NCBI GenBank assembly: GCA_004352715.1 | Contig: SCFE01000120.1 | Location: 909,607-959,153 of the forward strand | Source: Hofstenia miamia | Taxonomy: Eukaryota; Xenacoelomorpha; Acoela | DNA: 49,547 nt | Reading direction: 5' to 3' | In this document: one piece after another, positions 33,170 to 44,610 of the stretch | Position numbering within the stretch: position 1 is the stretch's first letter | Layout of the letters: the number at the start of each line of letters is the position of its first letter | Notes under the pieces: generated by a model | What the model was told of the DNA's origin: nothing | Seen by the model: only the letters and a program-made list of their open reading frames with translations | The model's database searches: none | Position numbers and translations under genes: made by a program

Positions 33170-35595
33170 CACAAAAATCCCTCAATATATAAGACTAATC
33201 TTCCTCAAAGGAATCACAAACAAGTATCATATGTATCTATTCTTTGCTCACAATTCCAGGTGAATCGTTTAAACTAAAGAGAAACCTTTTAAAATTGATT
33301 GATTTAGAAATAATAAATGAAATCCACTGTAATCAAATTAATCAATGGATATATTTATTTCAACAATTGAAGTACTGAATTTCAGAGTTCGCTTTTGTCG
33401 CATTGTTGGATAATTTAAAAAATAGATTCTTTAGTGAGTCCTCTTTGCAGAACTCGGTAAAATACTAAGAGCTTTTCCACACATTGATTTGTTCTGTGGT
33501 TCCATTGGCGATTTTTTTAAACTAAAACCTGCATGGCAAGTAATCCATGACTTCGTTTACCTTCCTTCTTATAAAAATTAAGTTACCTTTTCTAATATTT
33601 TTCAATTGTGCAGATGTGAGTCCTTATTCCTGATCTACAAAATTTACTTATGTTCCTGCAAAGCAAATTTTTTTGGGCATTGTATTTTGCGAACCTTTTG
33701 AACAACACTTTTCGCTTTTTAAGTTGCCTATTGATGATTCAGGACTGACAAACATAGCAATGGCATATACATCGTTGGACATCTGCACCTCAGAAAAAGC
33801 ATGAATAATATTTTTGAGAAAATTCCATTTCGTCCAACTCATTTGTATTCATTTTCTTTGGTGTTGAATAAGCATTTTTGGGATATAAAGTCTTATTCCG
33901 ATATTATATACAGTATCTGAAATAATGTTTCGGATAGCTACATATGAAGATATAAAATACGAGATATTGACAGTGAATTTTTTCATTCATATGAAATATG
34001 TTTTCAAAAATAATGGGCATGATTTTTACATGTATTGATATTGTTTATTACTGTTTTATCAAAATTAGCCTAGAATTCGCAAAATACGAAATATCCGCGC
34101 ATTTTCTGCGTAGAAAAAAGCACTTCTTAAGAAGCCGAGAATTCACAGAAATACGTTTTCTGCCCAGAAAGAAGCTCTTTGTGTCACTCTACGTTATTCA
34201 CTTTGTAGTATCTTTCAATATACAGCAAAAGTATGCTCATATTTGCGACAGGGGTCACAGAATTTAGAACTGTAGTTGAAATTAAGCACCACACTTCTCC
34301 AGGTGACCAACTTTGAAGTGGCTTTTGAAATCGGGCTAAATCTTTGAAAAAGAATATAAAAGTGAGGATATCACAAACGGAGAGACAAGCTAGACACGCA
34401 TTAAGAGACTGATGCTTTAATGAAGTATTATAGCAAGCGGCTCAAAATCTGTAGAAGTTGCCAGTAAGTCACCAAAAATATTCCATACATTGTAATTTGC
34501 ATTATATTGCTTGTGAGATCCATGGCGATAAGTTTAAATTATCAACTCACCAAACTACAATATCCTGGATAGATGGATATTTAGTGACTTAGAGGCCAAT
34601 TGAAACTTAATCAATTTTTCTAATGGCAACGATCTTGAAAAATTACTTTCTGATTATCAGCCATTATAAAAGAAGCATTTATCCACCAATACGAAAAACT
34701 ATTCCATCATTTAGCTTCTGTACATGATTTTGCTTTTTATCAATACATTGTAGCTTTCTATATAATAAATCTCATTACTCTTCGATCATGCTAAGTTAGT
34801 TCAAGAGCAAAATGTAGAAAAACAACTATGAAGACTGCAAAAAATAGGCCAACATTTAAAAAATCTGAACTAATTACAACAAAAATCAACCTAAGTGCAG
34901 CGAATACTATATAACTACAAACAATATTCTGTATTTCTTTTATAAGTTTTTTAATTTTATACATTAGTTTTTATTCTCTTTTAAGATTCCAAATAACTTT
35001 TTCAATTGTAGTTTTTTATTATAAAATATTGATAAAATGCCCAATATTGACATTACAAACAGACCAGATAAATGCGTCTAAATGAGCTTAATGAGCCGGC
35101 CAGTGCTTGGGCCTAACTTTTCAGCAAATTTCCACTGCTTGGACATTTTTTTCTTTTGTAGAACTTAGGTTTTCTAAACGAGACTATACGTAAAAAATTG
35201 TTTTATTTTATTTTGAAAGTTTGAATTATACAAATAAGGTAAAAACATGCATGTTCTTTTGTTATTCATCCGTATTTTTATATATTACAAACTTCAAAAT
35301 TTTACGAAATTCCTTTCATTTTTATTCACTTCTTCAGAAGGGATTTTACATGCAAACTGTTGCAGTGGTTATAAAAATTTCGATTGCTTAAAAATACAAT
35401 GTATTTAGATGAAGCCTTATCTTTCATTTTATAGAAAATTTTAATGACTTGTATATTTCCATTATAATCATATAAATGTTTAACACTTACACTGCCACAT
35501 AGACAAGGACCAATCAGCGACTGGCTGACGGCAGCTGAAGCGTGTTTAGTCATTCACATCGCAGTTTTCGAGGTGATAACTTGAGCGCTTCGAAA
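33170..35595. other. Non-coding stretch before the piggyBac copy
   Basis: I see no supported gene. A small palindrome CTTCTTAAGAAG lies near 34124. The 5' end of the piggyBac element should lie here but I could not identify its TTAA terminus. Confidence 0.6.
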
Positions 35596-35599
35596 ATGG

Positions 35600-37319
35600 A
35601 TGTCAGAAGATGTCCTTGAAATGATAGGTGGAATTGAATTTAGCGAAGAAAGACGAGATATTTCGTCATCTGAGTATGAATTTTGTAGCGATTCAGAAGA
35701 TTGGAGTGATGATGAGCCTTTGTCCCGATATGCAAGGTACCAGGCCACGACCAGTAGGGTCGACTTGAGCCCGGGTCCCAGTACAAGTATGGCAGTTACG
35801 GATGATGATTCAGTTGCAAAGAGACGACGCCTGGAAATGACACGACCTCGTGGAAGGCCAAGAAGTATAGATTCAACAAGAACTCGTAAAAGTGGACCAC
35901 CTGATTATACCTGGACGAAGGTTGATAACTCCACACAAACCGAAACTTGCTTTCGTTCCAGAGCAGATAGAACCAGGGGGTGACGGCATCCCTCACTGAA
36001 GAAAGCACTGCACTCGACTGCTTTATGTCTTTGTTTGATGACATTGCATTCACTGAACTGGCTAACACGGGTCAATGACTTTGTTGCATTGGAAATGAAG
36101 AGGTCGCGACCATTGAAGGAACATTCAAGGAAGTGGCTACTCAATGGAATAGAGTCTAAAGTTACAACGAAAGATCTGAACGTGTATGTAGCTGTGCTTA
36201 TTGCGATGGGTTTGAACTTTAGGCTCAGTGTTTCAAATTATTGGTCAACCAGACCGTTTCAGCATTGTCAGTGGTTTCATGACCAGTTCGCAAGGAATCG
36301 CCTCGAATTGTTGCACCAGACATTCCTACATTGTACCGGGCAAATTTCTGAAGGAAAAGCCAAAATTGAACCGTTTGCTAATCGACTGATCGAAAACTTC
36401 CAAAAGGCATTTTACCCATTTGAAAATGTGTCAATTGATGAAAAGGTCATTGGTTGGAAGGGGAGATTCACGCATAAAACCTACAATCAATCAAAGCCAA
36501 AAAAGTACCACGTCAAAACATTTGGGCTGTGCGATAGTGCGACTGGATAGGTTGTGAACATTCTTATATATTTTGGGAAGTATACATCATATGATCCTTC
36601 TGTCATGGATGTGCCTGATAGTGCAATCAAGGTATTTCAAACACTGCTAAAGCCTTTAAATGGCGGACATCCCATCTTTGCTGATCGATATTACACGACA
36701 AAAAGCTTATCAATTATTTATTGGATGAAAGAAAAATGAATTACACTGGAACTGTGCAAAAGAACCGCGTTGGCTTTCCACCAGAGTTCAAAACACTGAA
36801 GTTGGATGAACAAGAAAGCCCATTTTTTCTCAATAAAGATGAAAATATCATGGCTGTTGCATGGCGAGATAAAAAGGGCAGAAATCAGTGTTTGGCTGTG
36901 TCGACCAAGGCAGACGCAACCGTTCTGGAAACGCAAAATCGCCGGGGCAAAAATATCAAGAAGCCAAGTCGTCTTATTCATGAATACAATCTTTGGATGA
37001 ATGGCTGCGATAAAAAGCAGATCAGGCTCTCACTTACTATGGCCATTTTCAACGAAAGACAAATAAGTGGTGGAAGTCGCACAAGTGAACGCCTTTGTGC
37101 TATATAAGCTGACCAGGAGTGAAGAGAGAAAGAAAAGGAGGATGTTATTTTTCGATTTCAAACAAGAACTCTTGGAAGCCCTTGCTGAGTCTCCCGGAGA
37201 AGCATATATATCCGGAAAAGCTGAAACTTTTTCAGTTCCTACAAGTGCTGCCCAAAAATGGAAGGGCCGTCATATTGCAAGAATCAACGAGTATGCAGGC
37301 ATTGTTCGGTGCCTTCAAA
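35600..37319 (+). pseudogene. piggyBac transposase, copy A (broken)
   Basis: The acidic N-terminal part (35600-35983, MSEDVLEMIGGIEF...SSSEYEFCSDSEDW) is followed by frameshifts near 35980 and 36065. The core 36035-36739 holds NYWSTRPFQ, SIDEKVIGW (first catalytic Asp), KPKKYHVKTFGLCDSATG then a TAG at 36548, and FADRYYTTK (second Asp). A missing A near 36700 shifts the frame; the next part (36721-37107) has TVQKNRVGFP and LWMNGCDK (third Asp). A 22-bp deletion at about 37068, between GAAG repeats, removes the WWKKIFHWLL region present in copy B. Coding similarity ends at the N at 37320, before the C-terminal Cys-rich domain. Such enzymes cut and paste at TTAA. Confidence 0.9.
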
Positions 37320-37329
37320 NTCACTGTAG

Positions 37330-37506
37330 GAGAACATTTGGGATTGTAGTGAGGAAACATCAGAGGAAAGCTTCGTGAGGGACTCAGATAAGGATGATAT
37401 GACGCCAGGGCCATCATTGGAGATCAGACCACCAGCAGCGGAGGCAAACTGGGCATCGCTCAAATTTTTTAGGTCGGACAGCAAAATTGGGGGCATAACT
37501 AATTAA
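37330..37506 (+). pseudogene. Unknown coding-like fragment
   Basis: After the N the similarity to copy B stops, and a frame open from 37330 to TAA 37504 reads ENIWDCSEETSEESF, then DSDKDDMTPGPSLEIRPP and a tail ending KIGGITN. The acidic then Pro-rich composition looks like real coding sequence rather than chance, but it has no start codon and I do not recognise it. It may belong to another mobile element joined here. Confidence 0.3.
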
Positions 37507-37512
37507 TCTGTG

Positions 37513-37798
37513 TATATATTACCGCTAAGTACCTACGATTTTGTACTGAACGGTATTGGCCCAAAAACGGCCTAGTACTTAGAGGTTTTTCCACCCTGAA
37601 ATTTGTTAGGGGCACTTTAGGGTGAAACCCTTTTAGTGGTAAATTTGGAGAGTCCCAATGTTTGTTTTGCACTAAAAGTTTTTTGGTTGTGATCATTTTT
37701 TATATGTTCGACATATAAATATTTTTAACCATTTATATAGTAGTATTTGAATGACCGGTAATATATGTGAGCGAAAAGTACTTAGCGGTCAATATATG
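37513..37798. repeat. Fold-back module 1 (ACCGCTAAGTAC ends)
   Basis: TATATATTACCGCTAAGTAC at 37513-37532 is mirrored by GTACTTAGCGGTCAATATAT at 37778-37797. A third, related word, TAGTACTTAGAGG, lies at about 37571. There is no coding frame. It looks like a small inverted-repeat element inserted at a TA-rich site. Confidence 0.65.
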
Positions 37799-37804
37799 TA
37801 TATA

Positions 37805-38065
37805 TATATTGGCGCTGGGTATTTTTCAGGAAATATTTACTGACCCTCAGTACACTTTCTGGCGCTGGGTATATGGGTTTTTGAAAAAGTCAGTTCGGGC
37901 CAATTTTTTGTAATCTCATATGGGCTCCTTATTAACAGATCTATCAAAAAAATTACAGTAATTTTTTAGGCCTCGTGGTCACCTGGCGCTGGGTACAGGG
38001 GTTTTTGCTCGAAACTGGCGCTGGGTACAAAACGAAAAAAAAACCATATACCCAGCGCCAGTATA
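37805..38065. repeat. Fold-back module 2 built on TGGCGCTGGGTA
   Basis: GGCGCTGGGTA occurs at 37811, 37861, 37985 and 38017 in direct orientation and as TACCCAGCGCC at 38049-38059. The outer copies form an inverted repeat with TATATT/AATATA-like flanks. Direct and inverted copies of one 11-bp word in 250 bp are not explained by any coding sequence. Confidence 0.75.
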
Positions 38066-38089
38066 TGTGTATATGTATGAATATGTATA

Positions 38090-38235
38090 TACCCCAATAG
38101 CAAAACCACGTGGCATTTTCGTTATTTTACGTTTTTTGGTGGCAAAGTCGGTAATTTACGCGGCATTGTAACGAAGTATAAATTCGACAAGTCATTTCTT
38201 AAATTACGTGGCAAATTTGTAACATTTTTACCAAA
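38090..38235. repeat. Module 3 with repeated ACGTGGCA words
   Basis: CCACGTGGCATTTTCG at 38106, TTACGCGGCATTGTAACG at about 38156 and TTACGTGGCAAATTTGTAAC at about 38203 share the core ACG(T/C)GGCA, with GGTGGCAAAG between them. It follows module 2 directly and shows the same style of private repeated word. The short ORF at 38236-38442 after it looks like chance. Confidence 0.45.
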
Positions 38236-38881
38236 ATGTCACCAACTATCATCAAAAAGGCAACTACCAACATGTACTGCTTGGACGTTTGTTTACATAA
38301 GAACTATTTTCAGTTACGTGCTAAATACTATGGTAAAGAGGGCGGTGGATCGGGCCGAAAAAAATTATTGTTAATGCAAATCACAAATTACTACGAAATG
38401 AATTCTATTGTAAAGTGCTTTGAGTCTGAATCCGGCACCTGATTATGACATTGCTGGCTGCTGCGCACTAGTGGCTTGTTATCATTATTAAACTATATGT
38501 ATACACTGAATACCATTTTAGTCGTATACGTATATTGTCTGTACACTAGAAGTGCTCTTCTTTTGTGGAAAGGTTCTTCTCAATGTCACACAAAAATTTT
38601 TAGGTAAAAATACGTATTTAAGTAAAAAAGTTACAATTTTAAATTTTTTAGGTCGTAAAATCGCCCTATCAATAGCCGAATAAGAAACGAGCTTGTTAAT
38701 AAGCAACATTTGATGGCTAAGAGAAAATTAGGTTGACTACCGCTGCCACCGCGAATGTAGTGTGCACGAAATTTAATTGTTAAGTAAACAAACCCTTCTG
38801 CTATTTACAGTTGGCTTTCAGTGGGCACTGAAAATACAAACCGGTGGCGCGAATGCTCTAGTTGACACTTAGTGGAAAACC

Positions 38882-39983
38882 CATTGTACCGGGCAAATTT
38901 CTGAAGGAAAAGTCAAAATTGAACCGTTTGCTAATCGACTGATCGAAAACTTCCAAAAGGCATTTTACCCATTTGAAAATGTGTCCATTGATGAAATGGT
39001 CATCGGTTGGAGATTCACGCATAAAACCTACAATCAATCAAAGCCAAAAAAGTACCACGTCAAAACATTTGGGCTGTGCGATAGTGCGACTGGATATGTT
39101 GTGAACATTCTTATATATTTTGGGAAGCATACGTCATATGATGCTTCTGTCATGGATGTGCCTGATAGTGCAATCAAGGTATTTCAAACACTGCTAAAGC
39201 CTTTACATGGCGGACATCCCATCTTTGCTGATCGATATTACACGACAAAAAAGCTTATCAATTATTTATTGGATGAAAGAAAAATGAATTACATTGGAAC
39301 TGTGCAAAAGAACCGCGTTGGCTTTCCACCAGAGTTCAAAACACTGAAGTTGGAGGAATACGAAAGCCAATTTTTTTTCAATAAAGATGAAAATATCATG
39401 GCTGTTGCATGGCGAGATAAAAAGGGCAGAAATCAGTGTTTGGCTGTGTCGACCAAGGCAGACGCAACCGTTCTGGAAACGCAAAATCGCCGGGCAAAAA
39501 TATCAAGAAGCCAAGTCTTATTCATGAATACAACCTTTGGATGAATGGTTGCGATAAAACAGATCAGGCTCTCACTTACTATGGCCATTTTCAACGAAAG
39601 ACAAATAAGTGGTGGAAGAAAATATTTCATTGGCTTCTTGAAGTCGCACAAGTGAACGCCTTTGTGCTATATAAGCTGACCAGGAGTGAAGAAAGAAAAG
39701 GAGGATGTTCTTTTTCGATTTCAAACAAGAACTGTTGGAAGCCCTTGCTGAGTCTCCCGGAGAAGCATATATATCCGGAAAAGCTGAAACTTTTTCAGGT
39801 CCTACAAGTGCTGCCCAAAAATGGAAGGGCCGTCATATCGTTTCATATTGCAAGAATCAACGAGTATGCAGGCATTGTTCGGTGCCTTCAAATCCTGCCA
39901 GGACCCACTTTTACTGTCCAGACTGTCCAAGTCAGCCTGCCTTACATGCAAAAAACTGCTTTGAGGCTTATCATGGCAGATAG
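38882..39983 (+). pseudogene. piggyBac transposase, copy B (5'-truncated)
   Basis: Starts mid-gene at the sequence matching 36331 of copy A. It retains SIDEMVIGW, FADRYYTTKKLINYLL and, after a one-base frameshift near 39490, LWMNGCDKTDQALTYYGHF and NKWWKKIFHWLL, so all three catalytic Asp positions are present. A second frame change near 39700 leads to the C-terminal Cys-rich domain (CKNQRVCRHC, HFYCPDC, HAKNCFEAYH), a cross-brace zinc domain that binds the element ends, and a stop at 39983. Similarity to copy A is very high, with lesions at different places. It lacks the whole N-terminus. Confidence 0.9.
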
Positions 39984-40175
39984 GATATGGTCTAGCTCAT
40001 GATTTGCTATTTTTGATATTTTGGCTATTTTGTTACTCATTTTTGCGAAAAAAGGTTCTGATTTCGATCCTTCATTACTTGGCTTGTGAATGAGCAATGA
40101 TGGTGTGGGTGGTAGCAAATGAAAGGTCGAGACTTGTATTTTTAGGAAAATGCAATGGATCTGCATTAGCTACAG

Positions 40176-40577
40176 GGTACCTATTTTTCAAGTAAGATTG
40201 AACTAAGAAAATAGGGAAAATTTCGTAATATTTTTTTTCGTCATTTATATTCCCAACAGCCAAATGCAACAAATAGAAGATGTATGAATGAATCCCCGCA
40301 TTGCACTACCTTCTGGGATCCATTCCGGTCATTTAGTTACCTGAGTGAAGGACATTAGACTGATATTTGAAATTTTATGTGTGAACGAAAAATGACTCCA
40401 TGCGAGACAAAAATTCGGGATAAAAANNNNNNNNNNNNGGTACCTATTTTTCAAGTAAGATTGAACTAAGAAAATAGGCAAAATTTCGTAATATTTTTTT
40501 TCGTCATTTATATTCCCAACAGCCAAAAATGCAACAAATAGAAGATGTTTGAATGAATCCCGGCATTGCACTACCTT
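40176..40577. repeat. Direct repeat flanking a 12-N gap
   Basis: The 137 bases from 40176 (GGTACCTATTTTTC) are repeated at 40439-40577 with a few small differences. The Ns at 40427-40438 lie between them. This pattern fits overlapping contig ends or two haplotypes placed in tandem. Confidence 0.85.
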
Positions 40578-40579
40578 TT

Positions 40580-41400
40580 TACGAAAAAATTTTTTGATTT
40601 ATCCAGTCAAAATCAAAATTGGAAACCTGACGGGGGACAATTTTATATATATATATATATAATTTGACAAAGGCTATGGAGTTAAATTCTTTACGACTTA
40701 CTATAAAGACATCATCACATAACATCAGCACAACATTAGAGAAGTTGACTTAATATTAATAAACAGCTTTTTTGTTAAAAATTTAAGACATACACCGCAG
40801 TTGTCATCCCAGGTACATTTTTTGCCTAAATCAATATTTTGAATGTAATAAATCCCTCTTCCTAGCGAATGGAATGAAGTGTTATTTCAAACTCGAAAGG
40901 TAACTTCTCGCAAATCCTTCTTGCAACTGATTACGCTGAATGACATCGTTCATGTGGTGTTGCAGACCGTGGATTTAAGACAAAAAGACATTTAATATGC
41001 ATGTATTTTAACATTAATTTACATTGAATATTTCCTTTCGTTTACTTAAGATATGAATACTAGATCATAAAATTTAAGTAATATTAGGAATCCATGTTAA
41101 AGAAATGCACGGAAGTTCTATTAACTATAACTATCCATGATTTGTTAAAACATCAATTCATGAATTGTTCTACAGTATGGCGATTTTTCTGGTCGTATCA
41201 TACCTTGAAAGCCTTTATGCGATCGCTATAGTCCCTAAACTCAGAAATGTTGAGGAATATAGTGAAGATTCGCCCTTACATTTTTATCATACAAATGTTC
41301 TAGAAATTTTTAAACTGTGTTCATAATTAATAATTTAATTGCAAATATTTCGAACTTTATAATTTAGTAGAATTTATAATCTAAAAAAGTATTTTTAAAA
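40580..41400. other. Non-coding stretch
   Basis: Nothing supported apart from an (AT)n tract at 40646-40661. Confidence 0.7.
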
Positions 41401-41409
41401 GTGTTTTAT

Positions 41410-42052
41410 TTAAACAAATTTCGAGATTTTCTCAAAAGCTTCTTTGCTTCTTTCCGGCAAAGTTGTGTGCGCACAGAATTTGTTCTGCACACTAGTGCTG
41501 CGACTTAAGAACTCGCAATAAAGTTTCTGCTCGTCATCTCTAACAGATTGCAGACAGGTTTCCGTGGCAATGGTGTATCGCCATACTCTTGGAAGAAATT
41601 TACCCTGGAGATGACATTCATTCCAAACTTTCTTGCAGTCTTGCGGAAGATTCGTGTATTGACTTCCTTTTGAATTTAAGAAAAAAAAGTTTTTGGAGGA
41701 CGAGAAAAAGCTTTCTTTTTCCAATTGCCTTTTACGTTTCCTGTTTAATTCTTCTGGAATTTAAAGTTCATTAAATCTATTTTTGAAAATAATTTTCCGG
41801 TGTTTCTGGTAGACTTTCATATCAGAAAGTGTTGATTTCGTAACTGGCAAATGCGCTGGTCAAGTATGAAGCGCCTCTTTGTGAGTCTTCACAAAAAAGG
41901 AGATGGACTTCTTTGTCCAAAACGCATTTGTCGCAATCTTCTGTGGTGAGATTGATTACTACACCGGATCTATGGCCTGTTGTAAGCCACAGCCTCCTAC
42001 TTTTTTCTGGCTTGGAGATATGGGCAACAAAATTTGTTTTTAACACTCGCAC
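41410..42052 (-). pseudogene. Unknown protein-coding fragment, copy 1 (broken)
   Basis: Minus-strand frames 42052-41822 (ending DKCVLDKEVHLLFCEDSQ) and 41724-41410 (with YTIATETCLQSVRDDEQKL) resemble the copy at 42502-42780 in the same order. In the frame that aligns, 41900-41790 reads FVKTHKEALHT, a stop, then AHLPVTKSTLSDMKVYQKHRKI. A single-base shift and the stop show that it is not translated as it stands. I do not recognise the family. An extra Phe/Lys-rich stretch (41590-41790) separates the two matching blocks. Confidence 0.45.
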
Positions 42053-42501
42053 ATTTAGCCTCAGACATACTAAAGAGCAGATAAGGGAATATTTTGTAAC
42101 ACCTATACACTAATGAAGAAACCAGTAAGAATATCAAGTTTTACAATAAAGAGCTTTATATATATTTGAAAATTTTAAATAAAAGATGAGAATTATTATG
42201 ATACGCCAAAATCATAAATACGATATTTCATCAGATCCAGGAATGGGAAGATCAAACCATATCATAAACCATGTAATGGAGATGGATGAATCAAAGAACA
42301 TAATCAGGGAGACAAGAATTCAGATAAAAAACATTCTGAAACAATATGGAAGAAAAAAAAGAACAAAAGCTTAAAATTCAATACTGAAAACCGCCATAAC
42401 ATTAAAAAGTCACGTACGAATGATAGTGTTGTTCTGATCCTAACAAATTCTGTAATGACATATCAGCAATTTATTCTTAGATTAGTTTCGAATCCTCCAC
42501 T

Positions 42502-42780
42502 TCATAAATCTTTATTCAGCAGTAGGGCACCAGCAACAGTGACAAAAACTGTTTTGAACACTTGTGTTATTTCTGAGAAACTTGCAAAAAGTTTTTGCAC
42601 GTCGTCTCGTGAAGATTGGAGACAGGTTTCTGTGGCAATTTTCCGGTGCTTTCGGTAAACTTTCATGTCCGATAGTGTAGATTCAGAAATTGGCAAATGT
42701 GCTGGGCCAGTCTGTAAAGTCACTTTGTGGTTTTTCACAAAATGTAAATGGAGTTTCTAGCCTAAAACGCATTTCTCTAA
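42502..42780 (-). pseudogene. Unknown protein-coding fragment, copy 2
   Basis: The minus strand reads FVKNHKVTLQTGPAHLPIS, ESTLSDMKVYRKHRKI and ATETCLQSSRDDVQKLF without a stop from 42738 to 42502; upstream of 42740 a stop interrupts the part matching KCVLDKEVHL. It aligns with copy 1 at about 60-70 percent of residues. Substitutions at third positions hint at past selection on protein. There is no clear splice frame, so exon, pseudogene and mobile-element origins all remain possible. Confidence 0.45.
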
Positions 42781-42789
42781 CGCTTTAGA

Positions 42790-44057
42790 AATTTAAGTTG
42801 GCCCAAAACCTAGAAATGATCATTTGTAGACACAACCTTAATGCAAGATGCCATTATATTTTAAAAGTTGGATTAGTCAATATTTTTAAAATAAAAATCT
42901 TAGGATAAATTTCAAATTTACTACTGTTTGCATGGAAAACGAAATCAAGTTATTATCAACGGTGATGACAGAAGAAATTTAAGGTAATCCATTTATGCTT
43001 ATAAAATCGAGAACAAGAAATAACATCTTGTTATGCCAATTTCCTGCGGATGTACAAATACAGAAGGAATATTTGTATTGCAACTCTAATCTTATTTTAA
43101 AAGAGTATCTACCAAAATTCAATAGAAATGGCCAATTTCTAAATATTTGATTTTTTGTTTTATTCACTTTACAATAATTATATTTCTGCATTTCATACGA
43201 ATATATACAATGTGCTTTATTTACTGGTAAGATTAAAGTGGTTACATCTTTCAAAATGATTGGCGAACCGAAGCACAATAAATCAGTAAGTGATTCACTT
43301 TCTCAATGGTCAAAATCGATCTTTATTGCCGTAATCAAATTGGTTGGCGGAATGCCTAGATCAAAATGTAGACCCTTCAAAAGTGTTTACTACGTAAATC
43401 TAAATGTAAACGATGCTTTAGTTTAGCAAATGGAGAGCAGTTTTGGGATAGGGACAAGTGCATCCACGGCCAACATTGGATACATCAGGATATTCCAAGA
43501 GCTGCTAATGGGTTTCTTAATTTATTTAAAACTATCACACTTTGAATTATAAGCAACATGCATTTAACACTACATACAGCAGTTTTCTGTTGCTAACAAC
43601 TTCTTTAATGAAGTTTTAGCAATTTATTATCAATTAGATGATGCTTCCGAATTTTGACATTTTTCATATATGCATCCAACAGCATCTATTAGAGTTTTAA
43701 AAGGCAATATTTTTAGAAATCTCCTATGCTTTCACCTGTCAATGACGTTGAAGCAGTAAGTAAAATTTTTTATTATTGTTATAGAAGCGTCTCAATTAAA
43801 CATAAATAACAAATCATGTATAGGTAAAAGAGCTTTGAAATTTGCAATCAAATAAATTACAATCATGAAACACGCTATAATATTTAATGATAGACAACAT
43901 AAGTAGTTTAAAATTTATGCATAGTAAGGTTTCATCTGTAAAGCAGACACTGATTTTCTAACCAGATTATTCTTAAGCATATACTTTTTCACATCAGAAC
44001 TAAATTTCAAATTTAAATTTCACACTCCGAGGAAAGTATTGCTAAAGTCAAGGGTAC
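42790..44057. other. Non-coding stretch
   Basis: No supported gene, RNA or element ends. The small ORF at 43238-43426 has no recognisable features. Confidence 0.65.
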
Positions 44058-44065
44058 TACACTGC

Positions 44066-44610
44066 CAGAGCTGCAACCGTGCCGTGGTCGTGCCATGACC
44101 AACATTTGATTTATTTAGCCATGCTGTGCTGTGATATAACCCAAATCTATGGAATATGCAAGCGTCTTAAACTCACAATAATTCTTTGTTCAATTTTCTA
44201 TTCATAATAAATTAAATGCTAGTTCATTATATATATATATATATTAGTGTTGTGTGAGAAAGAAAATTGCCCCCTAGATTTTGGGGGCTAGCGCCGTCAC
44301 TGGTTCTAATTATTCCAATTAATTAGAACAATTAAACCTTACAACAAAACTTTTTCGAAAATAAAGTTTTTTGTTTTTCAGGTGAATAACATAGAAATAG
44401 TTCTATCTGCGATTATGGCTAATATATTTTCTATATGATTTGTTTTGTTGATACATAATACACTGGCTTTAATCATTTTATATACTTGAGAAAGGCATAA
44501 ATTTAAGGTTTTAAAAACCGCACTTGTCATCAAGTGCAGAACTTGCCATGCCAAATATTTTTTGAAAAACCGTGCCATGCTTCCAAAAACGAGGCACAGT
44601 TTTAGCTCTG
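44066..44610. mobile_element. Non-autonomous hAT element (545 bp)
   Basis: The ends CAGAGCTGCAACCGTGCC and GGCACAGTTTTAGCTCTG are inverted with 15 of 18 positions matching. The flanks TACACTGC (44058-44065) and TAAACTGC (44611-44618) form an 8-bp duplication with one mismatch. Extra copies of GTGCC(A/G)TG-like words lie near both ends. An internal block ending GGGGGCTAGCGCCGTCACTG (to 44302) looks like the terminus of a different, nested hAT element. No transposase is encoded. Confidence 0.75.

Noticed and set aside
38236-38442. 68-codon ORF as a host micro-protein
   Set aside because: It starts at the edge of a repeat module and has no similarity or regulatory context.
44378-44578. Minus-strand ORF inside the hAT element as a transposase remnant
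   Set aside because: No hAT transposase block is visible and the frame covers the terminal repeat itself.
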